From Akkermansia muciniphila (lineage in GTDB: Bacteria; Verrucomicrobiota; Verrucomicrobiia; Verrucomicrobiales; Akkermansiaceae), in NCBI RefSeq assembly GCF_002884975.1, contig NZ_PJKB01000002.1, positions 765,369 through 829,368 of the forward strand: 64,000 bases of DNA, written 5' to 3'. The position numbers and the translations under genes were made by a program. The notes beneath the pieces are model-generated. The model was given only the letters and a program-made list of their open reading frames with translations, did not search any database and was not told the origin of the DNA. This document shows positions 41,700-49,480 of the stretch, piece by piece. The number at the start of each line of letters is the position of its first letter. Within the stretch, counting starts at the first letter, position 1.

Positions 41700-43223
41700 T
41701 TAGGAATTCTTGGTGCCTTCACCCGTACCGGGGAGGAAGCGGTAATACACCTCCAGCATCAGCGTAGCCAGGCACTGGCGGTAAATCTTGTCATTGATGC
41801 TGCCCCCGTTGGTGTTCACGAGGCCCCCCGGGCCGGGGAAGCCGTTCGGGGCAAAGCTGCCGTCGGAAGACTGTGCGCCAAGGGTGGAATCCCGGAAAGC
41901 CCTGTTATAAGCCTTCCATACGTCCCCGCCGCGGTTCATGGCCGCCTGCACGCCGTAATAATGCTGGTAAAGGTTGGAGGAAGTGTTGTTCGCCTTCCAG
42001 TTAAAGGGCTGGCTGGTATTCTTGAGCATCCAGTCCAGGCCCTTGCGCGCCGCGCTGTCGGAACCGTTTCCGCACATTTGCAGGGAGAGCACGCCCACGC
42101 CCACCAGGGAGGGGCGGGCCGTGGCGTCTTCCCGGCCTTCCTGCATGTAGGTGAACAGGCCGTCAGGCTTGCCGCACTTGCGGCAGTAGGAGGCCGCCTT
42201 GCGCAGGGCGGTGCGTATTTCACCCTTGGTGGGCTTGATGCCGCCGTGCTCCGCCGCCTTGAGCGCCTGGATGTTCCACCCCGTCACGGAAAGGTCCGTA
42301 TGGGCGCCTGCCTTGGTATTGTAATTATAGGCCCAGCCGCCGTCCACATTCTGGTTGTCCAGAATCTTGTCCACGGCCTTGATGACGACTTTTTCCAGGT
42401 TGGTGATGGAGGGGATGTCCATCTGCTTGCAGAAGGTGTAGGCCTCGCACAGGGCGTAGGTGGCCACGGCGTGGTCATAGCTGACCTCATTCCTCTGCGG
42501 TACCAGGGAAAGGACGGGGTTCTTCACGCCCAGGTCCACCAGGAAGGAAATGCCTTTCAGGACGGTTTCTCCAAAGTCTTCGGAAAGGGGCGTCTCACAG
42601 TGGGCCAGGTAGGAGAGCAGGGCGAGCCCCGTCATGGCGCACTTGTAATTCTGGGGGGTTCCGCCCCAGGAGCCGTCCTTGTTCTGCTGCTTCTGAAGCC
42701 ACTTGAGGGATTTGACCACGGCTTCCTCACACTGGGGGGTGCCGCCGTTTTCCGTGATGCGCTTCATGCGGTCGTTCAGGTCGCACCGCTTGGAGATGAT
42801 GCCGGGAATGCCGCCTCCGTCGCCGTCCCCCGTGCCGGTGCCGAAGCCGTCGCCGATGTCAATGCCCATGGAAAGCTCTTCCGAGGGGACTTCCACCTCA
42901 ATGTCCGGATTGACGACGGCCACATCCGCAGACGCTACGGCGGCAATGACCTTCACCTGCGCGGCGGTGGAGGAGCTGCTGGGCCGCTGGGTGGTCTGGG
43001 TCACTTCCGGGGTGTCAATATCCGGATTGTCGCCTTCCTGGGTGGCATAAGCCACCATGGGCGGATCTTCCGGAATGGCGACGATGATATGAACCAGATA
43101 AAGGAGAAGGCCCATGAGGACAACGCCGAGGAAGGAGACGGAGAAGGCGGCGGCCAGCGTCTTGACGCGCTGCTTCTTCAGTTCCGTAAGGGCTTCTTCT
43201 GTACTTTCAATGTGCAGGCTCAT
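41700..43223 (-). CDS. Membrane-anchored prenyltransferase-fold protein, copy 3 (mosaic)
   Basis: This 507-residue protein looks like a hybrid of the other two. Its N-terminal part up to the QCEEAVVKSL region matches copy 2 nearly residue for residue. From about residue 190 it follows copy 1 instead: CAMTGLALLSYLAHCETPLS, TSQPFNWKA, NLYQHYYGVQAAMN and PNGFxGPGG are shared with copy 1 but not with copy 2. It has one membrane helix and a periplasmic toroid. All three copies end in RFLPGTGEGT(K/R)NS. It is probably transcribed first in the array, from a TATACT-type -10 at 43249-43254. Confidence 0.82.
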   Translation of the reverse strand: MSLHIESTEEALTELKKQRVKTLAAAFSVSFLGVVLMGLLLYLVHIIVAIPEDPPMVAYATQEGDNPDIDTPEVTQTTQRPSSSSTAAQVKVIAAVASADVAVVNPDIEVEVPSEELSMGIDIGDGFGTGTGDGDGGGIPGIISKRCDLNDRMKRITENGGTPQCEEAVVKSLKWLQKQQNKDGSWGGTPQNYKCAMTGLALLSYLAHCETPLSEDFGETVLKGISFLVDLGVKNPVLSLVPQRNEVSYDHAVATYALCEAYTFCKQMDIPSITNLEKVVIKAVDKILDNQNVDGGWAYNYNTKAGAHTDLSVTGWNIQALKAAEHGGIKPTKGEIRTALRKAASYCRKCGKPDGLFTYMQEGREDATARPSLVGVGVLSLQMCGNGSDSAARKGLDWMLKNTSQPFNWKANNTSSNLYQHYYGVQAAMNRGGDVWKAYNRAFRDSTLGAQSSDGSFAPNGFPGPGGLVNTNGGSINDKIYRQCLATLMLEVYYRFLPGTGEGTKNS

Positions 43224-43248
43224 GCAGTAATAGGAGGTTCCTGGCCGT

Positions 43249-43254
43249 AGTATA
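43249..43254 (-). promoter_or_regulatory. Candidate -10 element upstream of copy 3
   Basis: TATACT on the minus strand lies 25 nt before the ATG at 43223, with an AGGAACCTCC sequence in between. No good -35 is found at 17 nt. Confidence 0.35.
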
Positions 43255-43426
43255 GCGTTTTTTCCGGTTGGGACGAGTGCAAAGATTTTATTATTTCCAT
43301 GGCCTGCATGATGACCAGATGTAGATGGAGGAATAATTCATGATAAGTAATTTATGTCCGCCGCTGTGGTCTTCAGGCGGGAATTGGGCGTTTCCGGAAG
43401 TTCCGTATCAGAGACGTTGACGGTAG

Positions 43427-43461
43427 AAAAAACGCCCTGCCATGAATTTCATGGCAGGGCG
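43427..43461 (-). terminator. Terminator of galE
   Basis: A 14-bp perfect inverted repeat (43433-43446 with 43448-43461, one base between) is followed on the minus strand by six T. It lies 33 nt past the galE stop. Confidence 0.9.
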
Positions 43462-43493
43462 GGAAAGGAACGGTTCTCCTTATGGAGTAGGAA

Positions 43494-44483
43494 TCAATAA
43501 TGGCCCTTGCGCGGACCGGTCATCCATTTCCAGGCGGTCTCCACAATGGCTCCGGCATCTTTGCACTGGGCTTCCCAGCCGAGGATTTCTTTCGCCTTCT
43601 TCGGATTGGCGATCAGGCGGGGCGGATCGCCTTCACGGCGGGGGCCGTAACGGACGGGGATTTTCTTCCCGGTGACTTTTTCTGCCGTTTCCAGGATTTC
43701 CCGGACGGAAAGCCCCAGGCCGGTTCCCAGGTTAAAGCATTCCGTGGAGCCGCCTTTCATCAGGTAGTCCACTGCTCTCAGGTGGGCGTCCGCCAGGTCA
43801 TTAACGTGGATATAGTCGCGGATGCAGGTGCCGTCCGGCGTGTCGTAATCCGTGCCGAAGACTTCAATGTATTCCTTTTCCCCGGTCAGCGTGAGCAGGA
43901 TGTTGGGGATAAGATGGGTTTCCGGATCATGGTCTTCACCGATGAGGCCGTCCTCACTACAGCCGGAAGCGTTGAAATAACGCAGGAAAACGCTCTTCAG
44001 CCCCCAGGCGCGGTCGCAGTCCTGGCAGACTTTTTCCAGCATGTACTTGGAGCTGCCGTAAGGGTTGATGGGATCCTGCTTTTCCGTTTCCGGAATCGGA
44101 ATCTGGGTAGGAACGCCGTAGGTGGCGCAGGTGGAGGAGAAGACGAAGCGCTTGACGCCCGCGGCCTGCATGGCGCCCAGAAGGACGAGGGGCCGGGCGA
44201 TGTTGTTCATGTAGTACTTCAGGGGATTCTGGACGGATTCACCCACGTTGATGAAGGCGGCGAAGTGGATCACGGCGTCAAAGCTGCCCTGCATCAGGAG
44301 CGGATACACGACGGAGGCGTCTCCCAGGTCTCCCTTGACCAGTTTCACTTCCGGGTCCACAAGGGCCCCGATGTGGCCGTACACCATGTTGTCCAGCACG
44401 GTCACGTCAGCGCCGATTTTGACGAGCTGGCGCACTGTGTGGGAACCAATATATCCGGCGCCGCCGGTTACAAGTACTTTCAT
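43494..44483 (-). CDS. galE: UDP-glucose 4-epimerase
   Basis: GalE interconverts UDP-glucose and UDP-galactose (or their N-acetyl forms). From the ATG at 44483 it has 329 residues, with the NAD motif GGAGYIGSH at 7-15, the catalytic Ser/Thr region FSSTCATYG and the YGSSKYMLEK active-site Tyr/Lys. The frame is open upstream to 44615, but those 44 codons are not part of the fold. It is probably monocistronic. A mucin degrader would use it to convert released galactose to glucose metabolism. Confidence 0.94.
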   Translation of the reverse strand: MKVLVTGGAGYIGSHTVRQLVKIGADVTVLDNMVYGHIGALVDPEVKLVKGDLGDASVVYPLLMQGSFDAVIHFAAFINVGESVQNPLKYYMNNIARPLVLLGAMQAAGVKRFVFSSTCATYGVPTQIPIPETEKQDPINPYGSSKYMLEKVCQDCDRAWGLKSVFLRYFNASGCSEDGLIGEDHDPETHLIPNILLTLTGEKEYIEVFGTDYDTPDGTCIRDYIHVNDLADAHLRAVDYLMKGGSTECFNLGTGLGLSVREILETAEKVTGKKIPVRYGPRREGDPPRLIANPKKAKEILGWEAQCKDAGAIVETAWKWMTGPRKGHY

Positions 44484-44805
44484 GATCTTATCAAATTGCT
44501 GTTGGGCCGGTTCAACCTTTTCACCGGCAAGGGCGTCCGTACATTCCAGAGCCTGCGGAAGCTTCCGGTTCACGGCAGGCGGTGTCACTGTTCCAGACGC
44601 CTGTAAAAGTGACATGTTTTCCCCTTTTTGTCAATTTGGGATATGTCTGCCGCCGGGCAGATGGAGGCCGCGGGGACCATGGAACGGAGCTTCGCATTGA
44701 TTAGCCCCTTCCGGCAGAGCGGCGCACGGGGCGCATCCGTTCCGATGCCGGAAACTGCCCCGCTTTTTACTGGCTCCGGATGTGCATTTTTGAGAACATC
44801 GGCCC
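44484..44805. other. 322-nt divergent spacer between galE and rsmA
   Basis: No supportable gene. The galE side has TTGAAC and a GATAAG/TAAGAT hexamer crowded against the ATG; no clear promoter is seen on the rsmA side. A minus-strand frame at 44585-44815 has no conserved look and is not called. Confidence 0.5.
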
Positions 44806-46158
44806 ATGAAACCATCCGAGATCAGGAATGTTCTGGAAGATCACGAAGTGCGCCCCAGCAAATCCCTGGGACAGAATTTTCTGACGGATGAAAATGTGGC
44901 CCGCTGGATTGTGGACCAGCTTGAGATTCAGCCGCAGGACTGCGTGGTGGAAGTGGGGCCCGGAACGGGCGCCCTGACGGAGCACGCCGCCCCCCTCTGC
45001 CGCAAGTTGATTCTGGTGGAATTCGACTCCCGCCTGGCGGAATACCAGAAAGAACGCTGGGCCGGAGACCCCCATGTGGAAGTCCACCATGCGGACGGCG
45101 CCACCTGGGACCCCCGGGGCTTGTTTGCGGAGGCTCCCGTCAAATTCCTGGGCAATCTCCCCTATTCCGCGGGCGGCGCCATACTTCAGAATTTCCTGTC
45201 CCGTCCCAGCGCGGTGGAACGTGCCGTGGTGATGCTCCAGAAGGAGTTCATTGACCGCATCCTGGCGACCCCGGATGATGACGCCTTCGGGCTGCTGTCC
45301 CTCCGCATCCAGAAAAACTGGATTCCCCGCGCCCTTAAGACCATTCCCCCGGAAGCGTTCCATCCCCGCCCCAGGATTGACTCCACGGTGATGCTGCTCA
45401 CGCCGCGCCCCGTCCGCGATCTGCCGCCGTATGACGACCGGCTGATGGACGAGCTGATGCGCAAGGCTTTTTCCCAGCGGCGCAAGCAGTTGAAAAAACA
45501 GCTCCCCCCCTCCCCTCCCTGGGAGGAAGTGGCTTCAACCCTGGGGCTCTCCCCCTCCGCCAGGGCGGAGGAACTGAATTTGTCCCAGTGGGTGCAGCTG
45601 GCGCGGGCCTATGACGCCAACCCCCTCAGGGATGTGGCGCAGAGCGGTGATGAATTGTTTGACGTGGTGGACGGGCTCAACCAGATGACCGGGCAGGGAA
45701 CGCGCCGGGAAATCCATGAAGGGAACCTTCTCCACCGTGCCGTGCACATGTTCCTGGTAAACAAGCATGGAGCCGTGCTGCTTCAGAAAAGGTCCATGTG
45801 GAAGGACAGGCAGCCGGGCAAGTGGGATTCTTCCGCAGCCGGGCATCTGGATGCCGGGGAAAGCTATGAGGAAGCCGCCGTGCGGGAGCTGAAGGAGGAA
45901 CTGGGCGTCTCCGGCTGCGAACTGCGGAAAATCGCGGACTTTGACGCGAGTGAAAGCAACGGCTGGGAATTCATCGCCCTGTATGAGGGAAGATATTCCG
46001 GGAAGGTCCGTTTTCCCGCGGCGGAAGTGGACAGCGTGCAGTGGTTTACGCCGGAGCAAATACAGGCATGGGTGGAACGCCGCCCGCAGGACTTCTCCCC
46101 CGCGTTCATCCCGTGCTGGAATGCATGGCTGGCCGCGAACAAAAAGGCATCATCCTAA
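44806..46158 (+). CDS. rsmA: 16S rRNA dimethyladenosine transferase fused to a Nudix hydrolase
   Basis: Residues 1 to about 275 are RsmA (KsgA), which dimethylates two adjacent adenosines near the 3' end of 16S rRNA. The start SKSLGQNFLTD, the SAM motif VEVGPGTG (48-55) and the catalytic NLPY (117-120) are intact. Residues from about 280 to 450 form a Nudix domain of the IDI/YfcD-like type: ELFDVVDGLN, then HMFLVNKHGAVLLQKRS and the full Nudix box at 346-368 (Gly346, Glu352, Arg360-Glu361, Glu364-Glu365, Gly367). The frame is continuous through the junction with no stop or restart. It is the first gene of a four-gene run (15-57 nt gaps). What the Nudix domain hydrolyses is unknown. Confidence 0.9.
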   Translation: MKPSEIRNVLEDHEVRPSKSLGQNFLTDENVARWIVDQLEIQPQDCVVEVGPGTGALTEHAAPLCRKLILVEFDSRLAEYQKERWAGDPHVEVHHADGATWDPRGLFAEAPVKFLGNLPYSAGGAILQNFLSRPSAVERAVVMLQKEFIDRILATPDDDAFGLLSLRIQKNWIPRALKTIPPEAFHPRPRIDSTVMLLTPRPVRDLPPYDDRLMDELMRKAFSQRRKQLKKQLPPSPPWEEVASTLGLSPSARAEELNLSQWVQLARAYDANPLRDVAQSGDELFDVVDGLNQMTGQGTRREIHEGNLLHRAVHMFLVNKHGAVLLQKRSMWKDRQPGKWDSSAAGHLDAGESYEEAAVRELKEELGVSGCELRKIADFDASESNGWEFIALYEGRYSGKVRFPAAEVDSVQWFTPEQIQAWVERRPQDFSPAFIPCWNAWLAANKKASS

Positions 46159-46172
46159 CTCAAATACATATC

Positions 46173-46634
46173 ATGATTACCCCTGATCAATTATCTCCGG
46201 AGCAGGTCCGGTCCATCCGGGACTGGGCGGAAGAAGGGCTGGATTTAAACGCCATCCAGAAAAAACTGCATGAGGACCTGGGCATCAAGCTGACGTTCAT
46301 GGATACCAGATTCCTGCTTCAGGACCTGGACATTCAAATCAGGCAGCCGGAACCGGAACCCCAGGCCGAGCAGCCGCAAGACGCCCCCGGAGCCATGGCT
46401 CCCCCGGCCTCCCTGCTGGGCAAAACCCAGGTAACCGTGGACGAGGTGACGCCCCCCCATGCCCTGATGGCCGGCAAGGTTCTGTTCAGGAACGGGGCGC
46501 AGGGTGTCTGGGACATTGACCGCACGGGCCGCATTAACTGGGACGCTACGCTTGGGGAGCCCACGGCGGAGGAACTCCGGGAATTTGAAACGGAATTGCA
46601 GGCTGTCATCCGCAGCCGCATGGGCGCCATGTAA
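46173..46634 (+). CDS. Conserved-looking small protein of unknown function
   Basis: The ATG at 46173 gives 153 residues starting 15 nt after rsmA-Nudix. The N-terminal about 50 residues (SPEQVRSIRDWAEEGLDLNA, then IQKKLHEDLG) look like a small helical, helix-turn-helix-like module. An acidic Pro/Gln linker and a C-terminal beta-rich part (GVWDIDRTGRINW) follow. The frame is open upstream inside rsmA, which is a shadow. I do not recognise a family; position suggests a link to translation or RNA. Confidence 0.7.
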   Translation: MITPDQLSPEQVRSIRDWAEEGLDLNAIQKKLHEDLGIKLTFMDTRFLLQDLDIQIRQPEPEPQAEQPQDAPGAMAPPASLLGKTQVTVDEVTPPHALMAGKVLFRNGAQGVWDIDRTGRINWDATLGEPTAEELREFETELQAVIRSRMGAM

Positions 46635-46653
46635 AAACAGCAGACAAGGTTTT

Positions 46654-46917
46654 ATGGAAATACCTGATGAAATGATTGAGACGCTGGTCCCCGCCGTGCG
46701 GGAGCAGCTGGAGGCTCCGGACACCGCTTACGTCAAGGCATGCCTGGAACGCCTGACGGGGCAGGAAAAACTGGAGGAGCAGGACGCCCTGGAGCTGATG
46801 GCGCAGGCCCTGGCAATCACCATTAATGAAATGGTGGTGGGAGGCCGTCCCTTTGATTCGGGAAGGTACAAGGCGCTTTTGAAAGATTTGCCTGCCCTTC
46901 CGGATGAGGCTCCGTGA
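46654..46917 (+). CDS. Small helical acidic protein
   Basis: This 87-residue protein, MEIPDEMIETLVPAVREQLE onward, is predicted almost entirely helical and acidic. It lies 19 nt after the previous gene and 56 nt before the H1-like gene. An AAGG-like sequence precedes the ATG by about 6 nt. No family recognised. The frame extends upstream into the previous gene, but the conserved-looking part starts at this Met. Confidence 0.65.
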   Translation: MEIPDEMIETLVPAVREQLEAPDTAYVKACLERLTGQEKLEEQDALELMAQALAITINEMVVGGRPFDSGRYKALLKDLPALPDEAP

Positions 46918-46973
46918 TAAATCTCGACAATCTCCGGAATTGATTCATAATCCTTTCTTTCACTTGAAATTTT

Positions 46974-47792
46974 ATGGCAAAAAAACCATTAGAAACAGGT
47001 GCTCCGGAAGCGTCCGCAGCCAAGAAAACGGCTGCACGCAAGACGGCTGCCAAAAAAACGGCGTCTACGACCAAGAAGGCCGCCGCGGCTGAAAAGAAGC
47101 CCGCTGCTGACGCCGCTTCCGTAGAAGCACCCAAAACCAAAATCAAAACGGTCAAGTCCGCCACGAAAACCGCGGCCAAGGCAAAGACCGTGAAAACCGC
47201 CAAAAAGGCGGTTGACAAGAAGGTTCCCGCCGCTGAAACGGTTGCTCCTTCCGTGACCCCGGCTCCCGCCGCCCCCGTTGAAAAGACCCCCGCTCCCGAG
47301 GCTTCCCAGAAGCCGCAGGCTGCCGCTCCGGTCAAGGTCAAGCGTGAATCATTCCGCCCCAACCGCAGCCCTGAACAGCAGGAACGCCATGAACAGCACG
47401 GCGGAGACACCTTTGCCCAGCCGGAAACCGTGGGCGGAGCGTCTGAAGGCACCTTCAACAAGCGCAAGCGCCGCCGCCGCAATAAAAAGGGCAACGGCTC
47501 CGAAGACCGCCAGCCCATGCAGGAATCCGCTTCCTTCAAGCATCTGGACGGCAAGAAAGTGGCCGCCCGGGCCTGGAAGATGTTCCTGGCGGAAGTGTCT
47601 GAAGAAGGGCTTGCCCTGATGGATGACCAGACGGCGCGTGAAGCCGCCCGCCGCGCCTTCCGCTGCGCGGAATTCTTCATGATGGAGGAATCCCGCCGCA
47701 AGCAGTCCCAGAAGGGCGCCCCCCAGCAGCAGGAAAAAGCTTCCTCCCCGGAGGAAGAACGTGATTCCGAAGAAGAATCCGGCGAGGAATAA
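46974..47792 (+). CDS. Histone H1-like Lys/Ala-rich protein
   Basis: The 272-residue protein has an N-terminal tail (about 1-90) of KTAAKKTA-type repeats like eukaryotic H1 and chlamydial Hc. A Pro/Ala linker and a highly basic cluster (NKRKRRRRNKKGNG near 162-175) follow. After these comes a compact helical domain (about 188-245, KVAARAWKMFLAEVSEEG onward) and an acidic tail. The first parts should bind DNA or RNA without sequence specificity. The helical domain is not known to me. Last in the rsmA-Nudix run, it is closed by a terminator. Confidence 0.8.
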   Translation: MAKKPLETGAPEASAAKKTAARKTAAKKTASTTKKAAAAEKKPAADAASVEAPKTKIKTVKSATKTAAKAKTVKTAKKAVDKKVPAAETVAPSVTPAPAAPVEKTPAPEASQKPQAAAPVKVKRESFRPNRSPEQQERHEQHGGDTFAQPETVGGASEGTFNKRKRRRRNKKGNGSEDRQPMQESASFKHLDGKKVAARAWKMFLAEVSEEGLALMDDQTAREAARRAFRCAEFFMMEESRRKQSQKGAPQQQEKASSPEEERDSEEESGEE

Positions 47793-47812
47793 TTACTCCC
47801 TGTTCCGTTTTC

Positions 47813-47842
47813 GCCCTGCGGCTTTTGCCGCGGGGCTTTTTT
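47813..47842 (+). terminator. Terminator of the rsmA-Nudix/H1-like run
   Basis: GCCCTGCGGC (47813-47822) pairs with GCCGCGGGGC (47827-47836, one G-T pair), followed by six T. Confidence 0.9.
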
Positions 47843-48002
47843 ATGCCCCTGGAAATGCCGGGAACGCGGAGGCCGTTGCCCCGGAATGGGGTTGTCCCAT
47901 TACGGCGGGTCTGTCCGCACGGCGTTTGGGAAGGGCAGGGCTTCCCGTATTCCGCCTGCCGGCAGGGTGAAGTATTCCGGACGGCTCCCGGCTTATTCTC
48001 TC

Positions 48003-49340
48003 TTAAACCTTTTTACCGCGCCATTTTCCGCTCTTGAGGTACCACCATGCCAGGATGATCAGGGAGAGGCCGTAAACGTGCTCGGAGAACCAGCAGAGGG
48101 CCACATCCGGCTTGAGCCTGATGACGATGAAATAAACGGCGGCGGTGTAAACGGCCAGGGACATCATCTCCATGATAAAGCCTGCCTTCGTATTGCCCGT
48201 GCCGGATACGGCATTGAACAGGATGAACGCCGGAGCGATGACCAGGGTGGAAGTGGCCATCACGTACACGGAATTGACGCTGGCGGCGATCAGGGACGGG
48301 TTATCCGTGAAAACCCTGAGGACGGGTTCCGGAAACAGGCACAGGACGATAAGCAGGGGAACCAGGATGGCGTATGTCAGGTTGACCGTCATGCCGCAGG
48401 TCCGGAACACGTAGCGCTGTTCCCCGGCGCCGATCTGGTTGCTGACGAGGGCTCCCGCTGTGGTGGCGAAGCCGCTGATCACCATGATGAGCATGGCGGA
48501 AATGTTGCGCACGATGTTGGTGACGGCCAGGGGGCGTTCCCCCAGGTGTTCGATCGCCAGGAAAAAGATGAACCAGATGGAGACGGAAATGAAGGACTGC
48601 ACCATGGTCCATCCGGAAATGGACAGCATGCCTTTCAGCAAATGGGGGCGGAATGTAAACGCCCTGCGGAAGCCGTACTTTCTCTTATCCGCCTTGGCGC
48701 CCGTGTAAAGGATGAAGAAGAGGAGGGAAACGGCCTCCGACACGCTGGAGGCGATGGCCGCCCCGGCAATGCCCATGACGGGAAAGCCACCTTTGCCGAA
48801 GATGAGGCAGTAATTCAGCACCACGTTGCTGAGGAGCATCACGATGGAATTGACCGTGAGAATCTTGGTCTGGGTAATTCCCACGTAATACGCGCGGAAC
48901 ATCACGCAGAGGAAGGAGAAGAAGACGCCGTAGGTGCGCCAGTGGATATAATCCACCGTGGCACCGTACACCTGGGGGGATTCAATGATGTCCCGCAGGA
49001 TGATGGGGGAAAAATACTGGGAGGCGGTAAAAAGGGCCACTGCCAGGGCCAGCATGAAGTAACAGCCCTGTACCATGGTGGGCCCGATGCGGTTGTACCG
49101 CCGCTCTCCGTTGCGGCGCGCGATGATGATCTGCGCCCCGAAGCCGAAGCCGAAGGCCAGCATGAACATGGCCATGTAATACACGCCGCCCAGAGCGCAC
49201 GCGCCCAGCGCCACGTCCCCCACGCGCCCCAGGAAAACGGCGTCCGTCAGGCCGATCATGTGCTCAATGATCAGGCTGATCATGAGGGGATAGGACATCA
49301 GCCATATCTTTTGATAGGAAATAGAGGAAGGATTATTCAT
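48003..49340 (-). CDS. MATE-family multidrug/Na+ antiporter
   Basis: This 445-residue inner-membrane protein has about 12 helices in two similar halves. The N-terminal half has IGLTDAVFLGRVGD and the second half has the matching GALVSNQIGAGE. MATE proteins expel cationic drugs or metabolites using Na+ or H+ gradients. The ATG at 49340 places the first helix at residue 15; the frame is open to 49418 but without conserved features. Substrate unknown. Confidence 0.88.
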   Translation of the reverse strand: MNNPSSISYQKIWLMSYPLMISLIIEHMIGLTDAVFLGRVGDVALGACALGGVYYMAMFMLAFGFGFGAQIIIARRNGERRYNRIGPTMVQGCYFMLALAVALFTASQYFSPIILRDIIESPQVYGATVDYIHWRTYGVFFSFLCVMFRAYYVGITQTKILTVNSIVMLLSNVVLNYCLIFGKGGFPVMGIAGAAIASSVSEAVSLLFFILYTGAKADKRKYGFRRAFTFRPHLLKGMLSISGWTMVQSFISVSIWFIFFLAIEHLGERPLAVTNIVRNISAMLIMVISGFATTAGALVSNQIGAGEQRYVFRTCGMTVNLTYAILVPLLIVLCLFPEPVLRVFTDNPSLIAASVNSVYVMATSTLVIAPAFILFNAVSGTGNTKAGFIMEMMSLAVYTAAVYFIVIRLKPDVALCWFSEHVYGLSLIILAWWYLKSGKWRGKKV

Positions 49341-49480
49341 AACAAGGGCGCGCTGCGGGCTTGATTTGCCGGGAGCAGGCGCTAAAGGTCCGGCATTCTT
49401 GACGCAAACCGGATTCATGCAAGAAAGAAATGCGTTTGTTTTCCATGTATGTCATGAAAAACGGCAGAAGGAAACGCAGG

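Noticed and set aside
40041-43250. 1069-codon plus-strand open frame antisense to two prenyltransferase-fold genes
   Set aside because: It is the mirror of GC-rich codon use on the minus strand. The minus-strand genes have family motifs, membrane helices and terminators, while the antisense product has none and crosses an intergenic gap.
44585-44815. 76-codon minus-strand frame in the galE-rsmA spacer
   Set aside because: It overlaps the start of rsmA, has mixed composition with several Cys and no recognisable feature, and probably reflects chance.
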